Shown piece after piece: positions 6,608 to 15,369 of a stretch of DNA of 35,963 bases. Every line of letters starts with the position of its first letter. Position 1 is the first letter of the stretch. The notes beneath the pieces are model-generated. The model ran no database searches. It had not been told where the DNA came from and worked only from the letters and a program-made list of their open reading frames with translations. Origin of the DNA: a virus; the IMG/VR virus record IMGVR_UViG_3300001720_000002, positions 1-35,963 of that record; one strand, written 5' to 3'. The position numbers and the translations under genes are program-made.

Positions 6608-8529
6608 TGATAATAAAATTAACAGACATAGTACAAATAATGAAAAGCAAATGGACTTATGGGGATAAGTTCTTTGGATATACAGAAGAATTTAATGACA
6701 ACCATAATACACAATACCCTTCATTACTTATAACTCCACCTACATCAGTATTCCCTGAGATATTCTCAAATAATGGATGGGAAAACTATACTTTTGAAGT
6801 TTATTTTTCAGATTTATATAACAGAACAAATCAATCAGGTCAAAGCATAGAGTCTAGGTGGCAGAACTTACAAGACTTAGGTACAGAATGGATGGATATG
6901 TTTTTAAAGCACTATCAATCAAATCCTAACAACTATAATCCTGCTCCTGTTTATGGATTTTTAGAGGATTCAAGCTTGACAATAGAAAGAGATAAGGAGG
7001 TTTCCAATGACCAACTATTGCAGATAAAAATGACATTTACTTGGAGGGTTATGAGTAAGTGCTTTAATCCTGTTTCTACATATCCGAATCAGATACCAAA
7101 TTTATCTTCTTGGTTGAGAGCAGATAGTGATGTTGATTTCAGCATACCAACTAAAAAAGTAAGTTCTATAGGAGATGGTTCAGGAAACTCTAATGGAGTT
7201 AGTCAGTCTGTAAGTGATAATAAGCCAAAAAGAATATCTTATGATGGAGCATCAGATAAGGTAAGGATAAATTTTAACGGAACTACTGATGAATTAGAAT
7301 CGGTTACTAACAGCCCTATTAATACAGACTTCACAATATTTACAGTTGCACAAGCAGAGCCTGTAACTCCTGCATTTACAAATACATACTCTACAAACTT
7401 TGAGGGGGCAGGAGATGTTGTTGATTGTGGTAATCCTGCAGGTGGTGCAGGAGGTCAGCTTTTCTCGTTTACAGATGGAGCAGGAAACGACCAACCATTC
7501 AGTCTTAGTGTTTGGGCAAATATAGACCCTACAGAACCTTGGAGGGGGTGGATAGAAAAGTTAGAATACACAGGCACTCAAAAGGAATATCAATTTAATC
7601 CTAACTATTCGGCAGGTTATGTATTTATTAAGCTACACGATAATGTAGCAGGGGGATATATAATGGCAAGGTTTACGGCTATTGAACAGAAAGGGGAATG
7701 GTCTTTATATACTGCAACTTATGATGGTAGTGGTCTTGCTGCAGGCCTGAAAATATATATAAATGGAGTTGAAGTTTTTACCACAAAACATACAGCAGGA
7801 GTTTATAATGGTATGAGTCTAACTACATCTAGTCTTGATTTAGGAAATGGTAATAGTAATTCTTATGTTGGAGATTTAGATGAGTGTAGTATTTATGATA
7901 AAGAATTATCTTCTACTGAAGTTTTTGAGATGTATAATTCAGGCAATCCAAACGATTTAACAACTTTAACAACTAGCTCTCCAAGTCTTATTGGTTGGTG
8001 GAGAATGGGAGATGGAGCAACATTCCCTACGATTCCTGATGTTAGTACAAACTCTAATGATGGTACTATGGTTGGTATGACTGCCGATAACATTAGAGCA
8101 TTTGCTCCTAATTCAGAAGAAAGCACTTATTTTAGTTATGAGTTTGGAAACGCAAAAATATCATTAGGAAGTTCTTCAGAGAGAATATATTGCCATTTAG
8201 CTGATAGCTCTCAGTCATCAGGAGAGTGGAACGCTAGGAGAATATGGGATGGAGATAGCTCAAAGTATCATATATCAACTATGAAGCTAGAATCATCTAC
8301 AGCTAATTTAAGTCTGCAATATAATAACACTCCCGAACAACAAGACACTATGTCTAATTACGATAACACTCAAACATATAACTCGGCTAAATTTAAAATA
8401 GGAAACGGAACTCATTTAGGTAATTTGGATGGAAATATTCAAGAAGTAATTATTTACAATAGAGCATTAAATTCATACGAGGTGGTAAAGATACAAGATT
8501 ACTTAAACAAAAAATATAGAATATATTAA
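6607..8529 (+). CDS. Tail protein with nested LamG/concanavalin-like lectin domains (640 aa)
   Basis: Residues 1-160 form a distinct N-terminal domain without a recognised name; its position next to the chaperones suggests attachment to the tail. A LamG-like sandwich begins at about 163 (LSSWLRADSDV, then GDGSGNSNG and INFNGTTDELESV), stops near 250 (FTIFTVAQAEP), and resumes at about 505-640 (LDGNIQEVIIYNRALNSYEV, ending QDYLNKKYRIY). Between the halves, residues 255-500 make a second complete LamG unit (FSLSVWANID, TYDGSGLAAGLKIYINGVEV, LDECSIYDKELSSTEV, then GWWRMGDG and TNSNDGTMVGM). Such sandwiches bind sugars, so a receptor- or glycan-binding role outside the virion is likely. An unusual domain-in-domain insertion. 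Confidence 0.75.
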   Translation: MIIKLTDIVQIMKSKWTYGDKFFGYTEEFNDNHNTQYPSLLITPPTSVFPEIFSNNGWENYTFEVYFSDLYNRTNQSGQSIESRWQNLQDLGTEWMDMFLKHYQSNPNNYNPAPVYGFLEDSSLTIERDKEVSNDQLLQIKMTFTWRVMSKCFNPVSTYPNQIPNLSSWLRADSDVDFSIPTKKVSSIGDGSGNSNGVSQSVSDNKPKRISYDGASDKVRINFNGTTDELESVTNSPINTDFTIFTVAQAEPVTPAFTNTYSTNFEGAGDVVDCGNPAGGAGGQLFSFTDGAGNDQPFSLSVWANIDPTEPWRGWIEKLEYTGTQKEYQFNPNYSAGYVFIKLHDNVAGGYIMARFTAIEQKGEWSLYTATYDGSGLAAGLKIYINGVEVFTTKHTAGVYNGMSLTTSSLDLGNGNSNSYVGDLDECSIYDKELSSTEVFEMYNSGNPNDLTTLTTSSPSLIGWWRMGDGATFPTIPDVSTNSNDGTMVGMTADNIRAFAPNSEESTYFSYEFGNAKISLGSSSERIYCHLADSSQSSGEWNARRIWDGDSSKYHISTMKLESSTANLSLQYNNTPEQQDTMSNYDNTQTYNSAKFKIGNGTHLGNLDGNIQEVIIYNRALNSYEVVKIQDYLNKKYRIY

Positions 8530-8532
8530 GAT

Positions 8533-10695
8533 ATGGCATACGGAATAAACGGAACATTATTAAATTTTCAAGACCCTGGAGGTACTGACAGTACATCTAC
8601 CAATCTAAATGTAATTAGAAATTATGTAGGTAGGGGTTCTATTATAAATTCAGTTAATTTACCATTAACTCATAGCGTTAGGTGGCAGGGTAATTTGAAT
8701 GAGTTTGAGGAGCCTCAGGCTAGTAATTTTGTGAGCGCAACTGATAAAGGAGATATTGTTAATGTTATTTTTGATGTGTACCAAGTTAATGATTACTCGT
8801 ACTCCCCTTCATTTCCTCTTGATTATACATTGGTAGCTTCAGTTAGAAAATCAAGAGATATACCCAATATAAGTCAAGAGGATAAAATTTATGGTGGAGA
8901 TGGTGTTCAAACTATAAACTATCATACATTTACTTTAGATATATCTGAGATATGTAAAGACCTTTTAAGTTATGCGTTGCTTCCTCAAGGTAAAGGGACT
9001 ATGACTGATTGGAGGTATGGGGGTCTTAGTGGTGGAAACAGGCAACAATCAAATTTAGCTGAACCTGTTTGGAGTGATGATTTCGCTATTAAGAGAAACG
9101 GATGCGTTAGATGGATTAGAGTTCATTACAGAACCGAAATAATAGATGCTAATGGTATAATTAGAGAGGCTACTGCTTCAGGAAGCTACCTTAGTAGTCA
9201 GAAGCCTTATTCCATTATCAACTCTGCTCCTGATTTCGGTACAAGTCTTACTGCCTCTCAAGGCAGGTCTGCAGGTTGGTTAATACATTCAGGATGGGGA
9301 GCATCTAAGACATATCCTAGGCAGATGTGTACTAATGCTCCAAATAAATTATATTCAACTAGTTCTTCTCTAGGTATTAGAATAGCTAAAGATATTAGAA
9401 TGGAGGAAAGTAATGAGGTTTTTTATTGGATGCAATCTGATACTTCTAATCGTGGTATTTACTACAGTAATACTAATCCGGAAGGAGGCGATTATGCTAC
9501 AAATACATCTGATTTGATAGCTGACTTCCATATTAATATTAGAGCTTATAGTCCTACAGGAGCTTACTTAAGAAGTGCTAAACTTTATGATTTTAATGAA
9601 AATTTAAGGCCAAAAGAAACTTTAAATGGGGTTACAGGAGTATATCCTAGAACTCAAAATAGATATTGCACTCAGAACATCTCGCCTATATTTATAAATG
9701 CTAATGTAATACATAATTCAAGTACTGTTAAGGCTTCTTGGGAAAACGGAGGAACAACTTACACTAGATATAGGATAGATACGGATAATGCTGCTAAAAA
9801 TCAAAATTCATTATTTTTAAATGACGAAGTTGGTTATTATATGACTCAAGGAGTTATGACAACAACAACTCAAGGCAATGGAACGGGAGCAGCAAAAGGT
9901 TCTATATTTGAGTACAGGTGGTATAAAATAGATAGGGAGTCTGAAATAAAAACTACAACCCCTTTAAGTTCGTCTGTTACAAATACTGTATACGCAGGAA
10001 TATATTACACAGAGTTGCGTGATGACCAATTAACATTAGCCAAACCTGTAAGATATAAAGGGTTTAGAAACTTTAGTAGCAATCCTAAGTACCCAAGAAT
10101 ATATTGGTTAAACAAACTTGGAGGAATTGATTCTTATACCTTCAAAGGAAATCATACTGTGTCTTACTCAGCATCAAAGGACTTGATATTAACAAAGTCG
10201 CCTGACAGAACGGATATGAGTATAGGTGCATCACAGCCGACCTATCCTAATTATTATGGAGGAAATACGCAAGACCCTTTCGGTGCATATTCAAATGATG
10301 GGTTTAGAGGTTCAAATGTTTATGAAGGAGGAACAAGTGTTCTTAATGTAGATGGAGTAAAATCAGGTGTTCTTACCTCAAGGCCATTACATCAAGGAAA
10401 GGCAGAATGGTTAAGAGAACTTTTAACATCTCCAAATGTTTGGATGGAACATTGGCAAGTTCAATCAAATGTAGGGAGTGAATATATGATAGGACAAGCA
10501 GCGAATAGGAATCTTTCTAACTTAGAGTTAGGCTCGGGTGGATGGAAGCAAGATGGCCGAGCGCCTTTGAACTTTAACTATGTACCAATAATTATAACTA
10601 GTACTGATATAGAAACATACGATAGAGAAAAAGGACAGGTTACTATGACTTTAAATTACATGAACTCACATTCAATAGTAACTCAAAGAAACTAA
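8533..10695 (+). CDS. Large tail/baseplate structural protein, unknown family (720 aa)
   Basis: A long protein rich in Ser, Thr, Asn, Tyr and Gly, starting MAYGINGTLLNFQDPGG, predicted mainly beta. Recurrent aromatic and charged patches (RWIRVHYRTEI, FEYRWYKIDRESEIK) suggest repeated beta-sandwich units. I see no catalytic motif, signal peptide or membrane segment. The C-terminal part mentions a conserved-looking stretch VWMEHWQVQSNVGSEYM. It is separated by three bases from the lectin gene and four from the next, so the three are one unit of the tail tip. Exact role unknown; distal tail or baseplate component is inferred from size and neighbours. Confidence 0.75.
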   Translation: MAYGINGTLLNFQDPGGTDSTSTNLNVIRNYVGRGSIINSVNLPLTHSVRWQGNLNEFEEPQASNFVSATDKGDIVNVIFDVYQVNDYSYSPSFPLDYTLVASVRKSRDIPNISQEDKIYGGDGVQTINYHTFTLDISEICKDLLSYALLPQGKGTMTDWRYGGLSGGNRQQSNLAEPVWSDDFAIKRNGCVRWIRVHYRTEIIDANGIIREATASGSYLSSQKPYSIINSAPDFGTSLTASQGRSAGWLIHSGWGASKTYPRQMCTNAPNKLYSTSSSLGIRIAKDIRMEESNEVFYWMQSDTSNRGIYYSNTNPEGGDYATNTSDLIADFHINIRAYSPTGAYLRSAKLYDFNENLRPKETLNGVTGVYPRTQNRYCTQNISPIFINANVIHNSSTVKASWENGGTTYTRYRIDTDNAAKNQNSLFLNDEVGYYMTQGVMTTTTQGNGTGAAKGSIFEYRWYKIDRESEIKTTTPLSSSVTNTVYAGIYYTELRDDQLTLAKPVRYKGFRNFSSNPKYPRIYWLNKLGGIDSYTFKGNHTVSYSASKDLILTKSPDRTDMSIGASQPTYPNYYGGNTQDPFGAYSNDGFRGSNVYEGGTSVLNVDGVKSGVLTSRPLHQGKAEWLRELLTSPNVWMEHWQVQSNVGSEYMIGQAANRNLSNLELGSGGWKQDGRAPLNFNYVPIIITSTDIETYDREKGQVTMTLNYMNSHSIVTQRN

Positions 10696-10699
10696 TTAT

Positions 10700-13600
10700 A
10701 TGCAAAAAAATATAAGAATAGAGCTTATTCAGCCTATTAAGACTACAGTAACAAGTGATAACCTGCTTAGTAATTATTCTTTCGCAACAACTTCTGATTG
10801 GGACACTTCTGCAGCAGTTCAAAGCAGTTGTACTTCTTTATGGGTTATAAGTGGTGGTATGATTTCTAAGACATCTACTGCAGATTGCTCACGCTTTGAG
10901 CAAACTATTGCTCTTACAGAGGGTTTTAGGTATAGAATGGTTATAAATATAAAAAATTATAATCGTTCAGGTTCAATACTTTTAGCTAATCATGGAGCTG
11001 CAGGAGCAAATGTTCTTGCAGTTAATGCAACTACTATGGCTAATGGAGAGCCGGGAAATACTTCTGATTCTTTAAGTGTGCCTGTTTATTGGACTCAAGG
11101 CTCAAGCAATACAGATGCCCTTCATATTTATGCCAATAGTAGCTTAACAGTAGATATAAATTACATTACCCTTGTAAGAGTTTCAAATGAAAAAAGTGCT
11201 GTTTTTGGAGTTTTAGACGCTACTACAACTGAAGATTTTCCACTAGCATTGACATTTGCTATTAATGACCCTTCAAATATAGACAATAGAAAGGGAGCCT
11301 ATAGTAAAACATTTCAAATACCTGCTACGGCTAATAATAATCAGGTTTTAAAAAACTTTAATATTCCTAACTCAACCTTAATGGGTTCTAGGTTGTTTGA
11401 AAAAATACCCTGCAGAATGTTGGTGGGAGATTTATATTCAGTAGCAGGATTAATTCAAATTCAAGATGTAGAAAGAGTTAATGATAAGCCTATACTTTAT
11501 AGCTGTGTCTTTCTAGGAGATAACTTAGGTTGGAGTACAGCATTAGAAGCAAAATATTTAAGCGACCTTCAACTTGCTAATTCTACTAATTTAGAGTTAA
11601 GTGCAAAATCTATAATAGAATCATTTTATGCAGATAACTGTGATACATATACAGCTAGAGATGGAACTGTAACTGTAAATGATTCTCCCATAGTATATCC
11701 TGTAACTACATACGGACAATCAAATCAGTATAGCCCTTTAGTTAATTTCTCTTTACAGCTTTTAAGAACTCAATATGAAGCTGATTATGCTGCATCTACC
11801 TCTCCTAATAGCTCTAATACAGGGTGTTATAATACAGGTACTTTTTGGGGAGCTACTACAGATACACCTCCCGTAGTTGATTGGCGACCACAGATTTGGA
11901 TAAAAAAAATGATAGAGAAAATATTTAGTGATGTTGGGTATAAAATAAGTTCTGTCTTTATGAATTCTGACGATTTCAAGAAATTAGTCTACGCAACCCC
12001 TAACTTTCTTTTTAACGAACCTCAGACTAGATTTGAAGCTAATTCATTTATGGGTAATTTTAAAGATGACTCTGTTTGTAGCGCTACGGCTTCTAACCTA
12101 AAGTTTTACGACAGGATTAAAACAAAATCTACTAATGTAGTTAATAATGCTTCTTACATAGGGTACACTACTAATAATAATGTTTTCGCTTCTAATATTT
12201 TGCTTGACTCAGGTAGTTGTGGTACTTCAAATGGAAGTAGGAGGTTTCAGCCTCAGAATGGTGTAAATATTCAAGGAGGCACGGTTAATCAGCAAGATAC
12301 AACTATGTCAGTTGCAACAAGCTCAATAACAGGAGATAGTTTTAGTCAATTTACAATAGGAGAGGCAGGTTATTATACTGTATCACTTTCTAACGTGATG
12401 TACTCTATAAATATACCTAAATGGACTAGTTCTGCAAGTCCTGGAGGATGGTCGGGAGCAGGTAGATTTAATAGTTCAACTTCTAGAGGGTATTTTCTTA
12501 ATCATGGTGGTATTTTTATACAGGTTCTTGCTCCGGGATATAGCAATACTGAAGACCAATGGTATTATGGTTCTAAGTGGAGTAATTACGATAATACTTC
12601 TCAAGATTTAGGTGTTGCATACTCAAATGCTAATTTCAATAGTGAAGGAACTTTTGATGGGTATGAGTATACAGGTTATTTCAATAAAGGGGATAGAGTT
12701 AGATTTGGAATTGAAACATACACCCAACACGCAGTATACAGGGGTATGGATAATTGGACTGCTAATTCAGGTAAGTCTTATGTTGAATATTCGCTAGATT
12801 TATTTGGGACTCAATATGCCCAATATACTGCATCTAATGCTGTATTAAAAATTGAGATGTATGAGCCTCAGAAACCTGCATTTGCGTGTACCTATAACCT
12901 TCAAGATGTTCTTCCAAATGACCAAAAACAATTAGACTTCGTAAAAGGAATTGCCCACTCATTTAACCTTCAATTCTATACAAGCGAGTCAGAAAAAACA
13001 GTATATATAGAGCCATTTACTCAATTTTACCTACCACCTAAAGATGCTATAGATTGGACATATAAATTAGACAGAGGACAGTCTGACAAAACAGCTTTCT
13101 TGAAATCAGATTTCACTAGAAGAATTATTTTTAAATATCAAACAGACGATAAGGACTACAACTTACAGAGAATGAGTGAAAATTATTTCCAAAATGTTGG
13201 AGATACTTATCCTCACATTAAAGATTTAGACAACACATATCCTGCAGGAGAAACAGTATTTGAAAATCCTTTCTTTGCAGGTACTTATGATTCTCAAACT
13301 ATGAGGATAGGAGAAAATTTTGTAACTGTAGACGCTAATGGTATGGTTGCTCAAAATATGTATGCTGCAGCATTATATAGGGGAGGCCCAAATTCTCAAA
13401 AGGGTTATGAATTTAAGCCTAGATTGCTGTATTATAATAAAAGAATTATGCCTTCAGTTCAATCCCCTCAATATCAAGGGTTCTCTGCTGAAACTCTAGG
13501 CTACCCCTATAATGCCACTAGTTTATTTTCATACTCTAAAAATCAAGTTTCTGATTTTACTACTTATACTTATGGGACTTTCCCTATTTATGATAATTTT

Positions 13601-14077
13601 GCAAATGCAGTTTATACATCATCTACATTTAATAATAGACATGATTACTCTAATCAGTTTGGATTGAGTTATGGTAATTATTGGGCTAAAGACTATGACC
13701 CTGCAACAAATATATATAGTGAAGTTGGTAATCAGGTTGGTAGAGGGCTATATTCAAGATATTATCAGCCAATGATTGATAATCTATTAGATAACCCCAA
13801 GTTAAGAGAGTGTTATATTGATTTAAAGATTAAAGATGTATTAAACTTAGACTTCAGAAAACTAGTTTATATTGATGGTGTTTATTATAGGTTAATAAAG
13901 GTTATAGACTTCAAGCCACACTTAAATGTACCTACTAAGGTTGAGCTTCATCAATGGCAGGTTGGAGAAGGGAGTGCATTACCACAAGAAGGAGTTTGGG
14001 TAAACCCTTCGGGTACAGGAATAGGTAATGGTAATGGAGATGGCTCTGAGCCTGATAACCCTACTCCTGATTTGTAA
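10700..14077 (+). CDS. Large baseplate/tail-hub protein with N-terminal carbohydrate-binding-like insertion (1125 aa)
   Basis: After a short strand (IRIELIQPIK) residues about 21-158 look like a jelly-roll carbohydrate-binding module (LLSNYSFATTSDWD, RFEQTIALTEGFRYRMVINI, ending VDINYITLVRVS). The remainder begins FGVLDATTTEDFPLALTFAI, then DPSNIDNRKGAYSKTFQIPAT, a pattern I know from large hub-like proteins of Bacteroidota phages in which the first strand normally runs directly into this motif. The C-terminal region (LDFVKGIAHSFNLQFYTSES, YIEPFTQFYLP; later LKIKDVLNLDFRKLVYIDGV) resembles a hub domain. It ends in a Gly/Asn/Pro-rich tail. Role: central tail tip protein, possibly with glycan binding. 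Confidence 0.75.
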   Translation: MQKNIRIELIQPIKTTVTSDNLLSNYSFATTSDWDTSAAVQSSCTSLWVISGGMISKTSTADCSRFEQTIALTEGFRYRMVINIKNYNRSGSILLANHGAAGANVLAVNATTMANGEPGNTSDSLSVPVYWTQGSSNTDALHIYANSSLTVDINYITLVRVSNEKSAVFGVLDATTTEDFPLALTFAINDPSNIDNRKGAYSKTFQIPATANNNQVLKNFNIPNSTLMGSRLFEKIPCRMLVGDLYSVAGLIQIQDVERVNDKPILYSCVFLGDNLGWSTALEAKYLSDLQLANSTNLELSAKSIIESFYADNCDTYTARDGTVTVNDSPIVYPVTTYGQSNQYSPLVNFSLQLLRTQYEADYAASTSPNSSNTGCYNTGTFWGATTDTPPVVDWRPQIWIKKMIEKIFSDVGYKISSVFMNSDDFKKLVYATPNFLFNEPQTRFEANSFMGNFKDDSVCSATASNLKFYDRIKTKSTNVVNNASYIGYTTNNNVFASNILLDSGSCGTSNGSRRFQPQNGVNIQGGTVNQQDTTMSVATSSITGDSFSQFTIGEAGYYTVSLSNVMYSINIPKWTSSASPGGWSGAGRFNSSTSRGYFLNHGGIFIQVLAPGYSNTEDQWYYGSKWSNYDNTSQDLGVAYSNANFNSEGTFDGYEYTGYFNKGDRVRFGIETYTQHAVYRGMDNWTANSGKSYVEYSLDLFGTQYAQYTASNAVLKIEMYEPQKPAFACTYNLQDVLPNDQKQLDFVKGIAHSFNLQFYTSESEKTVYIEPFTQFYLPPKDAIDWTYKLDRGQSDKTAFLKSDFTRRIIFKYQTDDKDYNLQRMSENYFQNVGDTYPHIKDLDNTYPAGETVFENPFFAGTYDSQTMRIGENFVTVDANGMVAQNMYAAALYRGGPNSQKGYEFKPRLLYYNKRIMPSVQSPQYQGFSAETLGYPYNATSLFSYSKNQVSDFTTYTYGTFPIYDNFANAVYTSSTFNNRHDYSNQFGLSYGNYWAKDYDPATNIYSEVGNQVGRGLYSRYYQPMIDNLLDNPKLRECYIDLKIKDVLNLDFRKLVYIDGVYYRLIKVIDFKPHLNVPTKVELHQWQVGEGSALPQEGVWVNPSGTGIGNGNGDGSEPDNPTPDL

Positions 14078-14107
14078 AAAATAATAAAATTTAATATTTC
14101 GTATAAA

Positions 14108-14824
14108 ATGAAAAGAATTTCAGATACATCTAGGATTAATTTAGAAACTTTATCTAGCTTTGATTTAGTTACATCAGCACCTATGCAGTTTTCTGAAACT
14201 GTTGTTATGAGGCTTTCAGCAACATCATCAGCTTCAAATGATTATCTAGCAAACTATCTCCATACATCTCAGTTTACATTTGATTCAGGGGCAGTATTAG
14301 CAAGTGGTTCAATTTACAACAATAATTTTGTTCCTAGATATTCTCAATTTATTTCTCCTGTAGACTGTTATATAAAAAATCTTAATGGATTCATAAATAC
14401 TGCAGGAGGGGGAGGTTGTAAGGGAGAACAAACTTTCACTATAAGTGTTTGGTCTAAACCTACTAATGTAGGTACGGCAAGTACAGCAATGACATTGCTT
14501 TTTAGTCAAGATTTTGTTTTTGGTGCTTCTAATAATTCCAATGCTTTAGCTATAGATGGAACTACAGATTCTAAAATTGGCAACAAGTTATATAAAATAT
14601 CTGCACAAGAAGGCGTAATTGTTTCTGTAAAAAGGGTAGGAGAGCCTTGTGCAAATATTCAGGCAACTTTTACTATGATTTTTGAAACTACAGGTAATCA
14701 AGCGACAACATCAACTTTTGATTTTAAAGCGAATATGAATGCATTTGGAGGCAATACTATGGATGTAATTAATAGACCTGATAGTAATAGCACAGGAAAT
14801 AAACCAACTCAAATAGAGCTTTAG
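14108..14824 (+). CDS. Hypothetical tail structural protein (238 aa)
   Basis: Starts at ATG 14108 after an AT-rich 30-base gap (leader CGTATAAA). Ser/Thr/Asn-rich beta protein, with FVPRYSQFISPVDCYIKNLNGFINTAGGGG and QTFTISVWSKPTNVG, and a C-terminal TMIFETTGNQ segment. The mixture of short strands and Gly-rich turns is like the fibre or tip domains of phage tails. No enzyme motif. Neighbours on both sides are tail proteins, so a virion role is likely, its exact one unknown. Confidence 0.7.
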   Translation: MKRISDTSRINLETLSSFDLVTSAPMQFSETVVMRLSATSSASNDYLANYLHTSQFTFDSGAVLASGSIYNNNFVPRYSQFISPVDCYIKNLNGFINTAGGGGCKGEQTFTISVWSKPTNVGTASTAMTLLFSQDFVFGASNNSNALAIDGTTDSKIGNKLYKISAQEGVIVSVKRVGEPCANIQATFTMIFETTGNQATTSTFDFKANMNAFGGNTMDVINRPDSNSTGNKPTQIEL

Positions 14825-14827
14825 GAT

Positions 14828-15358
14828 ATGTCAGAATTTAAAACAATAGATAAAGCATTAAGAACTGCAGGTATATTTTATATTGATTTACTTCAGGAGG
14901 AGCTTCAATATCAAGACCATATAGCATCAGGAAGATTAGCTCATTCTTTTAAGCCTAAGGTTTCGGAAAGAGGTGGAAATCTATACTTAGAGATTGTAAG
15001 TGATTCCAGCTATATGTGGGCTGTAAATGATGGTCTGCCTAATGGAGTTAAGTGGAGTTCATACGAAACAGGTTATTCGGATATTTTAGATTGGTCTAAA
15101 ACTAAAGGATTTACATTTGAAAATAAAAGGCACGAAAATTTAGTTATATCTAAAATAGTTGGAGAGCTATCAAGTAAATATCTTACTGAGGGTGGCGAGT
15201 TGGTTGCCAATAGAAGATATGGATTTATAGAGATGTCATTTGCAAAGGCAGATTCAATGGGGCTAAACCAAATGATAGAAGAAGATATATTAAAGCAGAT
15301 AGATGCAGTAATAGGAGAAGCAGGACAAAGTAAAGCAATACAATTAACGATAAGCTAA
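14828..15358 (+). CDS. Putative gp10-like tail completion / head-tail joining protein (176 aa)
   Basis: The N-terminal half shows the pattern of the HK97 gp10-like family: an amphipathic helix (DKALRTAGIFYIDLLQEELQ), then the ASGRLAHSFKPKV turn and an aromatic strand pair (LYLEIVSDSSYMWAVNDGLPNG) matching the SGxLxxS and Y-W-G-P signature. Such proteins cap or finish the tail tube at the head-proximal end. Its place three bases after a structural gene and 11 bases before the tape measure fits. The C-terminal part (EMSFAKADSMGLNQMIEED) is helical. The family call is by eye and tentative. Confidence 0.6.
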   Translation: MSEFKTIDKALRTAGIFYIDLLQEELQYQDHIASGRLAHSFKPKVSERGGNLYLEIVSDSSYMWAVNDGLPNGVKWSSYETGYSDILDWSKTKGFTFENKRHENLVISKIVGELSSKYLTEGGELVANRRYGFIEMSFAKADSMGLNQMIEEDILKQIDAVIGEAGQSKAIQLTIS

Positions 15359-15369
15359 AATAAAATTAT

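Noticed and set aside
12612-12797. Alternative + strand ORF inside the hub protein gene
   Set aside because: Lies fully within a well-supported 1125-residue gene in another frame, without a leader.
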